Assembly (NCBI RefSeq): GCF_030035675.1
Contig: NC_084485.1
Span: 92,462,838 to 92,526,837, forward strand
Direction: 5' to 3'
From: Rhineura floridana
Lineage: Eukaryota; Chordata; Lepidosauria; Squamata; Rhineuridae
DNA length: 64,000 nt
Both the position numbers and the translations under genes were made by a program. A model generated the notes under the pieces. That model saw only the letters and a list, made by a program, of their open reading frames with translations, did no database searches and was not told where the DNA came from. This document shows positions 47,001 through 55,341 of the stretch, in pieces; position 1 is the first letter of the stretch, and each line of letters begins with the position of its first letter.

Positions 47001-50000
47001 AGAAGTCACCCCTCTCATTTAGCAGCCACCTACTGCGCCCTCCAAACCATTTTGAAAACCGAACAGCGTGGCCCAGCCTGAAAAGAATCAAGTCAAAATA
47101 AAGTTGATGTCTTTGGATTCTTTATGTCTGCTGGATGGATATATATAAATCGCTTACCTATGTAATTTTCTCGGGAGCACAGCTTGCATTTCTGCACCAT
47201 AGTGGCACTCCCCCTGCCTCCTTTGAGAGGATGGCTGTCCTAAACAAAATCCCAAGAGAAGGCATCAACTTCAAGGCTTCACAGTCTGGAGGAGAAGCTC
47301 AGGGCAGAAAGTTATTTTTTTCCTCAGGAAACGATAAGCTTTATGTAAACTGCTGGCTGGGGCTCATCTGGAGGGCACCAGGTTGGCAAAGGCTGTTGTA
47401 AAGGAAGCCCCCTTTTCTTTGAAACTAAAAGTTTTCCAAGTATCAATGAATAATTACTACAAGCAAAATAAAAAAGAGCAAATGGATAACAATGTAGAGG
47501 CAGGGAATATCTCTACGATATAAATTCTTTAGTGAACGTCTTATTTCAACTACACCTTTTTCCTGTATTCACACCTCACCAAGTAGGACAATCTCATCAA
47601 AAGATGATTGACCATGATAAATATACTAGCAGTGGAAGCATTGCCATGAAATGACTGTATAAAGAAGCCAAAAAACTGTTGATCCGGGCAGGTCACAAAG
47701 TTAATAGGCACGAAGCATGAGCTGGGTGGGTGGGTGGCGAGAAAAAGACAACCGGCTTCCACACTAAGCCACTGATGGTTACCAGCAGAGTAGCAAATGC
47801 TCACATTCATAGACATGAATCCTGCAGTCCACAAGGCAGACCTAGGAAGGAAGCAGGGACTCTGGGCTAGGGAACCTGGCTGCTCCAAAGATGAGTACAG
47901 CCCACCTTTCTCTGAGTTCACTGATGCAGAAAAAAAATCCTAAATCAGCGAATGGCCAACAGACTTCTTCTATTCTTATTATTTCACTTGGATGCGGCAA
48001 TGCAATGGCAAATTGCCCTAAAATGAGTTGATAAAAAGGAGGCATATAAAATTTGAAATAAATAAAGTAGGCCTCAAAAAGTTGAAACTTCTGTTTAGGA
48101 CTATGGAGAGCCCATACATACATTTTAATACCAACCTCTTGCCATGTACTGAAACTATAACTTTAAAACAACGGCTTCATAAAATAATGGTTATATTGCC
48201 ATTCACAATAGACATTAGCCAACTGAGCATGTAAATATATTATCTGGTATGAACACAGTACACACCCTGGGCTCCTTCTGGGAGGAAGGGTGGGATATTA
48301 ATTTAATATATAAAATAAATAGTAAAATAGACTATTTTAAGACCAGTGGAGCATACAACCTAAGGTGGAATGACATATACAGTGTGAAATAGGCAAATAT
48401 TGGACATAGCCAATTGCCAAGAGCCAGATGTGTTTGACCCTACAGCCTTCCTCCTACTTTACATATTAGTTATGGGTTGTATCCAGTGCTGTGCCAGGAT
48501 TCCACTGTTCCATGCCAGGGCTTCCATTTTCTCTCCCCTACCCCACGCAGCCAAAGATCTGCTCTGGAGGGTCCCCCAATCCTCTGCAGATAATTTTGAG
48601 GGCTCATGGAAGGCTGGAGAGGCCAGGAGAGGGAGAGAAAGCTCCGCAACATGCACAGATGTTGATTGCAACAGTGGAGGTGCAGCACTAGATAGGGATC
48701 TATTAAATGTTCACTAATAGGCAAAAAACCTTGTGGTTTAAGAACGTACCTGTAGCCCACAGATATTTCTATCAAACTTTAAAAAGCAGGGAAATTGGGC
48801 AGCTATAGTGCATGCACCAGGGGAGCAGGAGACCTGACCTCCTCTCTGAGATATTGGACTGCCCTTACAAATTTGTCAAAATGCAAACACCATTTGAGCT
48901 GGTCTTTCACAGTCCAATCCACTTCCTTTGTAGCTTGGAAGATTTTGGTAACATGTGCCTATGAGCATATGGTGAGTGGTGGCAATACCTGCCACCTCCA
49001 AAGATGGAGAATTACATATTTGTATATTTGTTGGTGTTCTTACTTTGCTTCATTCCTGTATTACTATTGTTTCTACAGAGAATCTAATATAGAAATTTTT
49101 ATTTCTCTCATTATTCATCCTAGAAGCCTGTGTCAAATTTATTTTTATTAATTTCAAAGCCTTTTTATTGGTCAGTGTCATATAATGATGAAAACAGCCT
49201 TTTGTGTTTCACATTGGAGGTTATGTTCTATTTCTATTTTGGGTGCATTAACAGTTGAATCTGAAACTGCAGTCTGATGTAAAATCAAACTGATTACAAT
49301 ATGTTGCTACTTCAGCAATGACTCTAGCTGTTGGAAAAAACAAACTTAGCCTGCCCAAGATGCATGTTTTCAGCCTTCTATGTTTAAACCACTTCATTTA
49401 AGGCAAGGTGGGCACGGTCAATTAAAAACACAGAGTACACCTAGAATTTTGCTAGAATATATTTCACCTCCCACTGTTTTATCTTGTGCAAACTGAGGCA
49501 TTCCTGATGTCCACTGGAGACTATTCTGCAGAATGAAATGGAAATGGACTGCCTTCAAGTCGATCCTGATTTATCGCGACCCTATGAATAGGGATTTCAT
49601 AGTAAGCAGTATTCAGAGGGGGTTTACCATTGCCTCCCTCTGAGGCTAGTCCTCCCCAGCTGGCATGGGCCTGCTCAGGTTGCCACAGCTGCACAAGTCA
49701 GCCCCTTCCTTGTCCGCAACTGCCAGCTGGGGGGCAACTGGGCTCCTTGGCACTATGCAGCTTGCCCATGGCTGCACAGGTGGCAGGGCACTTAACCCCT
49801 GAACCACTCATTGTGGGGGTGATCTTTAGCTGGCCCTTGACACCCAGGAGACCAGAGCGGGGATCTCTGGACTCACAGCCAGGCTCTCCTCCCCACTGTG
49901 CCATTATTCCACAATTGTTTTTGGAGTTTTTTTTAGTGTAAATTTTGCAAAGTATTGCTGTACTTCACATATTCACAGAAACAGAAGCAAAAGAAAATGA

Positions 50001-53000
50001 TTTCCTATAGGAAACTTCACTAAAATAGCAAAGTAAATCACACATATTTAAAGTGACTATCTGAACTATGTCAACTGTCTTAATAATGTTGCTTTCTCCC
50101 TGCTAAAACAAGGTCAGCACAGCACATGTCTTGTTTCTATTATTTGGGCTGATTGCAGGTGTTGCCACCACTCACCATATGCTCAGAGGCACATGTTACG
50201 AAATTCTTCCAAGCTACACAGGACGTGGATTGGACTGTGAAAGACCAACCCAAATGGTGTTTGCATTTTGACAAATTTGTAGAGCAGTCCAATATCTCAA
50301 AGAGGAGGTCAGGTCTCCTGATCTCCTGGTGCATTCACTATAGCTGCCCAATTTCTCTGCTTTTTAAAGTTTGATAGAAGTATCTGTGGGCTATAGGTAT
50401 GTCCTTAAACCGCAAGGTTTTTTGCCTATTAGTGAATTTCTCTGCTTTTTAATCCGGGAGGTAAGAAATGGGATCCTGTGCAAGTTCGCTGAGAATGGAT
50501 GGATCCTTTGCATGCTTATTGAGTTCAATGGGATTTACTCCCCTGCAATCATGCAAAGGATAGGTGAAACTGACCACAGGAGATGGGGAGGGGACAAGGA
50601 GGAGGAGGGAGGGGAGGAAGGGGAGGGGAGCAGGCAGGAGGAGGAGGGGAGAAGGACAGGTTTGATCATTTGCATGTTTATTGAGTTCAGTGGGATTTAC
50701 TCCTGTGCAATCATGCTTAGGATAGGTAAAACTGACCATGGGGGGAGGGAGGGACGGCTGGAGTGGCCAGGCAAGGAGGAAGAAGGAAGAGGAGAGGGAA
50801 GGAGGAAGGGAGAAGAGACTGGAAGAAGGGGAAAGCCAGGTCTGATTATTTGCATGCTTATTGAGTTCAATGGGATTAGGATAGGTAAAACTGGCCATGG
50901 GGGAGGAGCAGGGGGAGGGGAGAGGAGAGGAAAGGAGAAAGGGAGGGGAGAGGGGAGCAAAGGGAGAGAGAGAGGGAAGTAGGGGATTGGAGAGGGAGGG
51001 GCAAAGGAAGGGGCAGGGGAGGGCAAGTTTGTTATTGAGTTCAATGGTATTTACTCCAGTGCAATCATGCTTAAGATAGGTAAAACTGTCCATGGGGAGG
51101 AGGAGGGGGGAAAGGGGAAGGAGGGGATTGGAGGGGAGGGAAGAGGCAAGAGGGAAGGGATAGAACGGAGGAGAAGGGAGGGTAGATTTGATCAGTTGCA
51201 TACTTTTTGTGTTCAGTGGGATTTATTTCTGTGCAATCATGTTTGAAAATGGAAATGGACTGCCTTCAAGTTGATCCCAACTTATGGCAACCCTATGAAT
51301 AGAATTTTCATGGTAAACAGTATTCAGAAGTGGTTTTACCATTGCCTTCCTCTGAGGCTGAGAGGCAGTGACTGGTCCAAGGTCACCCAGTGAGCTTCAT
51401 GGCTGTGTGGGGATTCAAACCCTGGTCTCCCAGGTCGTAGTCCAACACTGACCTCGGGGAGGGGCAGGGAGGGTAGGTGGAAGGGAGGAGTTTGGGTGGG
51501 TGGGCACTGGGCAGAGGGGAAGCCCCTTTCCTTTCCTAAAGGAAAACATTGTGAACAGTATCATTGCTTTTCAGGGTTTCCCCCACCTTTTTATTCTACA
51601 GCAGGCACATGTAGCCTCCCACCCAAATTTAAACCAAAGCTGTCCCTGGCCACATCCACACCAGACCTTTATTTCACTTTGGACAGTTATAGCTTCTCTC
51701 AAAGAATCCTGGGAAGTGTAGTTAGTGAACAGTGCTGATAGTTGCTAGGAGAGGCCCTGTTCCCTTCATAGACCTTCAGTCAAAGCAGCTGACTGTTAAA
51801 CCACTCTGGCCACTGGAGCTCTGTCAGGAGAAGAGCAGTCTCCTCTCAGCACCCTTCACAAACTACACTTCCCAGGATTCTCTGGGGTAAGCCATGACTG
51901 TCTCACATAAAATCAGTCTGGTGTGGGTGTGGACCCCTGATTAGGCAAGCCCAGCAGCTGTGAGTCTGGCTGTTAGAACACTGACAGCTGGTTCTTACTG
52001 GGCATGCCTGACACTATCATTCAGTTCAATGCAAAATTTCTTAAATTAATTAAAAATCAGCCAGGCATTTTTTAAACTTTTAAACTGCAGAAGATGAAGA
52101 TCAGAGTATGGGGCAAGGTCAGTAACAGGATTACAGGTACTCTGTGAACATGGCTCATTTTTAATGAATTTCAGCAGATTATGACAACTCTGAGAGAAAA
52201 AAGTCCAAAAGGGCTGTGGTTTTTCTCTCTCTCCCTTTAGACTTTGAACTCTCGATTCTTTCTGACTGTTTTGTGTATCGCCATGAAAATTGAGAGGGTT
52301 GTTAAGCAAGTGTTTCTGAGTTCAGGGCTTAAGTTTTGTAAGGTTTTGTTTTGAAATGAGCTTTTGGGAAGCATCAGAACGGCATGGGGGTATTTTCAAT
52401 TTAACATTGAGGAATGTGAAAAATCCATGCTGGCTATGGTGTACAGCCACTCTTGTGGCTGTATAATATATCAGTCATAACTTTTTTACATTTTCAAAGA
52501 TCATGCCTTCCAAGAGCTCCTTCTAGATTAATGCTCAAGCTGTTTGTTCAGACTAGTTGATTTGCTACTGAGAAAGACTTAGGTTTTCTACAAGTAGCCT
52601 TCTTACATTCCAGCATCATTTGAGCCAAGTATGTATCTGTATATATCATACAGACAACAAATTGATAACTTAGTTGTAGTTTTGAAACCTACCATTAATC
52701 GTAGATATTGCCATTTTTCTGAAATCTCGCCACAGTTCCCACACTTCAACTGAAAAATACAATAAAACCAAATGGAAACCAAGAGACACTTAGTGGAGTC
52801 AACGAGAGAACAGGCCAATCGAAAAAATAATGCTAAGATTAAAAAACAAAGGTATGCAATGGATATAAAATGCAAAACAGACCAAATCCAATATCCATGA
52901 AAAAGAAACCCACAACAACTCAAATCTGGAACACGAATATCAGAAATTGGCCCAAGAGATAGCACAACAGCAAAACCTATGGCTGCAGCCTCACAAGTTA

Positions 53001-54042
53001 ATTATACAAGGGAAATCTTCTGCTCCAAGGATGAAAGGTTCCAATTTTCATTGGAGCCTATTGAGAGAGCTACTGTTGCAGTCTTTGCAGCCCACACAGG
53101 CCTAAACCTGTTGCTGTACACTTTCATTATAATCATGAACACCATATTTATTTAGTGGACAACACAATAGCAGGCATGTTTACTCAGAAGCAAGTCCCAC
53201 TGAGTTCAAGGGACTTCCAACAGCAAGGATTGGACCCATGGGAGTGAGGTGGGCAGCAGGAAAGAAGCGTGCTTTGTTTGTGTATAATGAAACTAGTTTG
53301 AAAGCACACCACTGTTAAGTTGCCAGCTACATGGCCATGAGAATGCTAACAAGATGGCAAAGAAGAACCAATCAGGCACCTGGAACAACTATATGAAATA
53401 TTACAGAATGCTTTGATAACAGGATTAGTTATTTCATAACCAAAAACTCTATAGCAGTAATTGTAAGCATAAGAGTTTGGGCTCAAAACAGCCTATAAAA
53501 TAATATTCACTCATTTCATAAAATGATCCCTAAGCCCAGATGCATGGGATATTGGCTGTGGTTAGAGGGAAGAGAAAGGTACTCTGTATATTAATTTTTA
53601 AACTGAATTTAGGTCCTCCCAAATTCAAGAACCACTGATAGACGACTTAAATCATAACATTCTCTGCTATTTTTAGTACTGCTAATTTTAATTTGTTAAT
53701 ATAAATTAATAAAAAAATCCCTCAGCCAGTATTACAATACAGTGCACATTAACAGCAATATAAGCAATTGCAAATTAATTGCAAATATTGCAAATTAAGT
53801 ATAGAGCGTCTCTGTCTGTGTATAGCGTGTACAGGTAACATCCTTTGCAGGCCATACCTTCAGATACCATCGAAAATCTTCTCCCACCGGTCTGAGATTT
53901 GTAATATTTTCCAAAGTGGCTTTGAACTGCAGCCCGATCTTCTGTAAAGAGACGTCACCATGTCAGTCATACACGAGGCATTCCTAGCCCCAACCCAAAC
54001 TCACTTCATATTTCCACAGGGAAAACCTTCTTTTACCCCCAT
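33250..54042 (-). CDS. CZIB: CZIB gene (CXXC motif containing zinc binding protein, C1orf123), complete coding span
   Basis: CZIB is a small conserved eukaryotic protein that binds zinc through two CxxC motifs; its cellular role is poorly known. Coding exons on the minus strand, in order: 54042-54037, 53941-53858, 52749-52693, 47239-47158, 38868-38837, 37159-37082, 35679-35614, 33327-33250. They join in frame to 160 residues plus stop, the same length as the human protein. The first zinc motif C-G-N-C is in exon 3, the second C-K-L-C in exon 4. The C-terminus Y-E-V-T-H-R-F-V-K-C is highly conserved. All introns are GT-AG except intron 6, which has a GC donor. Exon 1 contributes only Met-Gly. 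Intron 4 carries an antisense chromovirus, intron 3 a minisatellite. The coding sequence looks intact. Confidence 0.95.
33800..33910. mobile_element. hAT-type MITE copy
   Basis: Palindromic arms with GGACTAGAACTCCCATCATCC and GGCTGGGGCTGATG, and CATCTTGAGAGCCACAGGTT at the right end. Related to 27935-28067. Lies in CZIB intron 7. Confidence 0.65.
33985..34145 (+). mobile_element. tRNA-derived SINE, degraded
   Basis: TTTTCATGCAGAAGAGCC, B box AGGTTCAATCCCTGG, then CAAACTAGATGGACAAGGG and CAGCATAAGGTAGCTTC. Confidence 0.7.
34597..34825 (+). mobile_element. CORE-type SINE with LINE-like tail
   Basis: tRNA-like head (CAGTATAGTCTAGTGGCC, B box AGGTTCAAATCTC), core CTCACTGGGCAACTTAGGCC, and 3' part GCCACTTTGAGCTCTTTGG followed by GGGTAAAAATG. 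Same family as 12485-12680. Confidence 0.75.
35052..35081. repeat. (TG)n microsatellite
   Basis: About 15 tandem TG units in CZIB intron 7. Confidence 0.95.
35614..35679 (-). CDS. CZIB: CZIB exon 7
   Basis: 66 nt encoding A-G-F-A-A-E-G-A-E-S-G-T-P-F-N-D-I-N-L-L and E-K. Acceptor is TATAG, donor is AAG/GTACAG. Confidence 0.95.
35853..36040 (+). mobile_element. tRNA-derived SINE
   Basis: A box GTAGCTCAATGGTACAGC, CACAGAAGATCCCAGTTCAG, then ACTGAGCGAGAGGCACC and TAAGACAGCTTTCTATGTG. Lies in CZIB intron 6. Confidence 0.75.
36095..36235. repeat. Dispersed squamate-type repeat, two partial copies back to back
   Basis: Contains ACTCAGAGTAGACCTAAGG and GCAATCCAATACACACC, then CCAATGGAGCTTACTTCTGA and GAATTGCAGCCTTAGTTATG. 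The same motif set recurs at about 3158, 5445, 5575, 39418, 40008, 53175 and 54705. The family is unnamed here. Confidence 0.55.
37082..37159 (-). CDS. CZIB: CZIB exon 6 (GC donor)
   Basis: 78 nt encoding A-E-D-N-E-T-Y-K-T-I-V-E-F-E-C-R-G-L-E-P, then V-D-F-Q-P-Q. The donor is CAG/GCAAGT (GC at 37081-37080). The nearest GT, five bases further, would shift the frame. Confidence 0.93.
37296..37352 (-). mobile_element. L2-type LINE 3' terminus
   Basis: TTTATTTATTTATTAAATG then CCCACCCTTCCGCCCAGAAG is the reverse complement of the common L2 3' terminus. Lies in CZIB intron 5. Confidence 0.65.
37353..38836. other. CZIB intron 5, no feature seen
   Basis: AT-rich sequence without recognisable exon, RNA gene or clear repeat. 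Confidence 0.45.
38837..38868 (-). CDS. CZIB: CZIB exon 5 (32 nt)
   Basis: A very short exon that completes an Asp codon and encodes I-L-S-H-T-M-K-P-Y-N. Acceptor is CTTTCAG, donor is AAT/GTAAGT. Confidence 0.93.
39088..39416. mobile_element. MITE with inverted termini
   Basis: GGCCCCATCCACACTATAC at the left pairs with GTATAGTGCAAATGGGGCC at the right. Arms carry CAGCCATGGCTTCCCCG and its partner GGGGAGACCATGACTGTTTA. Same family as 17203-17496 and 51640-51945. Lies in CZIB intron 4. Confidence 0.8.
40109..40284. mobile_element. MITE of about 176 bp with GGTTGCCAGGC termini
   Basis: GGTTGCCAGGC at 40109 is the exact inverse of GCCTGGCAACC ending at 40284. Further in, TCTGTATCTTTAGGAG pairs with CTTTTAAAGATACAGAAGA-type sequence. 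No coding capacity; the target duplication is not clear. Confidence 0.8.
40905..41095. repeat. GC-rich dispersed repeat, shared with 48468-48700
   Basis: Both segments share a GTTGCATCCAATGCTG-type start, a block on CCTCTGGAGCAGATTTTGAGG, and the pattern GGACAGGAGAGGAGAGGG. No coding similarity was recognised. Confidence 0.5.
41236..41868 (+). repeat. 5' LTR of the chromovirus
   Basis: 633 bp, TGTCAG at the start and CTGACA at the end. TTAAAG (41692-41697) is a TATA-like box about 25 bp before a likely RNA start at 41720-41721, and AATAAA lies at 41807-41812. The implied R region is about 110 bp and U5 about 40 bp. Confidence 0.95.
41871..41880 (+). promoter_or_regulatory. Chromovirus primer-binding site, self-priming type
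   Basis: TTGACAGAGC directly after the LTR does not look like the complement of a tRNA 3' end. It is exactly complementary to GCTCTGTCAA at 41720-41729, the predicted first bases of the element's own RNA. This is the Tf1/sushi self-priming arrangement. Confidence 0.75.
41925..42866 (+). mobile_element. Chromovirus gag region
   Basis: An open frame from a likely ATG at 41925. Parts in order: an acidic, leucine-heptad segment likely to form a coiled coil (about residues 15-60); a Ty3/Gypsy capsid-like domain (L-E-G-E-A-A-K-W-V through the Y-x-x-A-F-K-x-L region); and a C-terminal CCHC zinc knuckle (C-F-Y-C-S-K-P-G-H-V-A-R-D-C). The pol frame overlaps its end in the minus-one frame, an arrangement usual in the group. 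Confidence 0.9.
42785..46776 (+). mobile_element. Chromovirus pol region
   Basis: Parts in order along the region: aspartic protease (D-S-G-A-S), reverse transcriptase (G-L-C-G-S-P and Y-L-D-D motifs), RNase H (E-A-D-A-S, with D-H-K-N-L), integrase with an HHCC zinc finger (G-H-F-G-I ... C-S-V-C) and core, and a chromodomain (Y-L-I-H-W-K-G-Y-G and S-W-E-D). A Pro-, Glu- and Ser-rich tail follows and extends about 460 bp into the 3' LTR. The region carries about two breaks and is treated as a fossil. Confidence 0.9.
46303..46316 (+). promoter_or_regulatory. Chromovirus polypurine tract
   Basis: GGGAGGGGGGATGG immediately before the 3' LTR, the expected plus-strand primer site. Confidence 0.8.
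46317..46949 (+). repeat. 3' LTR of the chromovirus
   Basis: 633 bp, the same length as the 5' LTR, about 99 percent identical, with AATAAA at 46888-46893. The pol frame ends inside it at 46776. Confidence 0.95.
47158..47239 (-). CDS. CZIB: CZIB exon 4 (second CxxC)
   Basis: 82 nt encoding D-S-H-P-L-K-G-G-R-G-S-A-T-M-V-Q-K, then C-K-L-C-S-R-E-N-Y-I, holding the second zinc-binding CxxC. Acceptor is TTTAG, donor is ATAG/GTAAGC. Confidence 0.94.
47240..48257. other. CZIB intron 3, no feature seen
   Basis: No exon, RNA gene or clear repeat recognised. Confidence 0.4.
48258..48328 (+). mobile_element. L2-type LINE 3' terminus
   Basis: CCCTGGGCTCCTTCTGGGAG followed by GAAGGGTGGGATATTAATTT and an A-rich tail. 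Confidence 0.65.
48468..48700. repeat. GC-rich dispersed repeat, second copy
   Basis: Shares GTTGTATCCAGTGCTG, GATCTGCTCTGGAGGGTCC, ATTTTGAGGGCTCATGG and GCCAGGAGAGGGAGAG with 40905-41095. Confidence 0.5.
48710..48995 (-). repeat. Unnamed interspersed repeat B, inverted copy
   Basis: Starts TTCACTAATAGGCAAAAAAC and ends TGGTGGCAATACCTGCC. It is the reverse complement of 50141-50436 and 17630-17925. Confidence 0.8.
49532..49915 (-). mobile_element. Long SINE variant with Bov-B-like 3' end
   Basis: On the minus strand the 3' part matches the Sauria-type SINE (GGCAATGGTAAACCCCCTC, GGGTCGCGATAAATCAGG, CGACTTGAAGGCAGTCC). The 5' two thirds are different: a tRNA-like head, GTGGGGAGGAGAGCCTGGC, and a GC-rich body. 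The element is about 380 bp against 225 bp for the standard form. Confidence 0.6.
50141..50436 (+). repeat. Unnamed interspersed repeat B, direct copy
   Basis: TATTTGGGCTGATTGCAGG at the start, TTTTGCCTATTAGTGAA at the end. About 90 percent identical by eye to the other two copies. Confidence 0.8.
50455..51240 (+). repeat. Polypurine minisatellite, about five units of 160-180 bp
   Basis: Each unit has a conserved half (ATTGAGTTCAATGGGATTTAC, then GTGCAATCATGCTTAGGATA and GGTAAAACTGACCATGGGG) followed by an almost pure G/A tract of 70-100 bp. The conserved halves start near 50521, 50683, 50863, 51037 and 51211. Long open frames on both strands are low-complexity products of the purine tract and are not genes. 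Lies in CZIB intron 3; on the CZIB sense strand the tracts are polypyrimidine. Confidence 0.85.
51245..51450 (-). mobile_element. Sauria-type SINE
   Basis: On the minus strand: GGAGACCAGGGTTTGAATCC (B box), GTGACCTTGGACCAGTCAC, GGCAATGGTAAAACCAC, and a 3' end in GACTTGAAGGCAGTCC-like form. Close to full length. Confidence 0.85.
51513..52450 (-). repeat. Unnamed interspersed repeat A, copy 2 (inverted)
   Basis: Reverse complement of 16703-17626 along its whole length, with the MITE at 51640-51945 at the matching internal position. Estimated identity is about 85-90 percent by eye. Confidence 0.75.
51640..51945. mobile_element. MITE embedded in repeat A copy 2
   Basis: GGCCACATCCACACCAGACC pairs with GTCTGGTGTGGGTGTGGACC at the other end. 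Same family as 17203-17496. Confidence 0.7.
52693..52749 (-). CDS. CZIB: CZIB exon 3 (first CxxC)
   Basis: 57 nt encoding L-K-C-G-N-C-G-E-I-S-E-K-W-Q-Y-L-R-L-M. Holds the first zinc-binding CxxC. Acceptor is TTTTTCAG, donor is ATG/GTAGGT. Confidence 0.96.
52750..53857. other. CZIB intron 2
   Basis: No gene seen. One copy of the dispersed CTCAGAAGCAAGTCCCACTG-type motif lies at about 53175-53225. Confidence 0.4.
53858..53941 (-). CDS. CZIB: CZIB exon 2
   Basis: 84 nt encoding K-I-G-L-Q-F-K-A-T-L-E-N-I-T-N-L-R-P-V-G, then E-D-F-R-W-Y-L-K. Acceptor is CTTTACAG, donor is AAG/GTATGG. Confidence 0.96.
54037..54042 (-). CDS. CZIB: CZIB exon 1 coding part (Met-Gly)
   Basis: ATGGGG followed by GTAAAAG. 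The start context is ACACCATGG (A at -3, G at +4). Only two codons precede the intron, in phase zero with exon 2, giving M-G-K-I as in the human protein. Confidence 0.85.
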
Positions 54043-54600
54043 GGTGTCAACGGCAGCAGGGGAGACGAGGAAAGTGTCAAAGGAGAGCGAGCCAAGTCTA
54101 TGGTTGCCTCGTTTCCCAAACACGGGAGCAACAGGATCGCGACGAAGCTCTACTGCCTTTTGAGATTCTGCAGGGACCAAACCGCTTCGGAGCAACCTCA
54201 GCAACAACTGGACAGCTGTTAATCAAACGTCGCGAGACTTGATGCTTGCCATTTTCTTGCGCCTCCAGTGTTGCCCATGTCTAGTCATTTTTAAACGCCC
54301 CTGAAAGCTAGAATTTGCCCTTTTTCAAGATGGCTGCCTCGCAGCTAAGCTTTGTGAAATAAACTGACCAACCAGTCAATAAACTAACTAACCTATCGCC
54401 AGGACAGATATGCGGTATTTCAGATTCAATATTGTAAGATGAATTATCTGTCAACAAGTTAGCAATCCTGACGTGCGCATCGGCACCCTACAAATAAAGT
54501 CTAAATAGCGCGTATCTGCATGCGAACGAGGAGAGCACAATTACGTCTGCATTTAATCTAGCTCGGGTTCTGGAGAAATAGTCGCGGCAGCAATTTAGCT
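54043..54600 (-). promoter_or_regulatory. CZIB: CZIB promoter region
   Basis: CpG-enriched stretch upstream of the start. It includes a GTCGCGAGAC element at about 54228-54237, close to the TCTCGCGAGA motif of housekeeping promoters, and an AAGATGGCTGCC YY1-type site near 54327. No TATA box. The transcription start is not fixed. Confidence 0.5.
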
Positions 54601-55144
54601 AGATTTACCTTCGTTGCTACCTGAGATGTGCTTTCGAGGGGTGTATATTTTGCTGTCTGTTTATCAGCACGGTTGGTAACGGTCGCAGATGATTTTCAGT
54701 GCAAGCTTATGCATGTCTGTTCAGAAGCCCGCCCCATTGAATTAAAAAGGGCTTATTTCTAGGAATGTGTTACAGAATTGCAACCCTTAGACACAGTGAA
54801 ATGAATTATGTATATATCCTCTTCAATTATTCTGTTGTCCTTGGGTACCACATCTTGATAAGGTGAAACTTGCATCCCTGACGTTGCATTTTACTAATAA
54901 AAAACAGTAATTTCTTAAAAGTTTTATTAGAGAGCTGTTATAAGCCACTTTGTCAACTTCAGCCAGACTTCATCCCAAATATTTAAAATATAAAACAGAG
55001 AGTGCAACCCCCACTTAGAGGCCTACACTGTAGAATTATTGTAAACCACTCTCATACTCATTGAAATCTGCAACATGTGGATGTTAACAATGGCATACAG
55101 AACATTATTGGAATGGCATAAGTTACTCTCAGTGCACCCTTGCA

Positions 55145-55240
55145 TTATAGTCAGAGAATAGTAGAGTTGGAAGGGGCCTACAAGGCCATAGAGTTCAACC
55201 CCCCTGCTCAGTGGCTTGCATATGGAGATAACATTGCAGG
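55145..55240 (-). mobile_element. CR1 LINE 3' end
   Basis: On the minus strand it reads GGTTGAACTCTATGGCCTTG, TAGGCCCCTTCCAACTCTAC and ATTCTCTGACTATA, the CR1 3' UTR with its degraded octamer tail. Confidence 0.75.
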
Positions 55241-55341
55241 ACTGTCATAAGCTATCACCAATAGTTTATTGTATGGCAGTACCCTGCCATTTTAGTGACT
55301 ATATTATTTTTATTCCAATAGCATGCTATAGAGTGCTCTGT

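Noticed and set aside
50371-51201. Long open frames (about 200 codons plus, 250 codons minus) across the purine-rich block
   Set aside because: They are made of Gly/Glu/Arg or Pro/Ser/Leu low-complexity sequence from the G/A minisatellite, have no splice or domain support, and lie in a CZIB intron.
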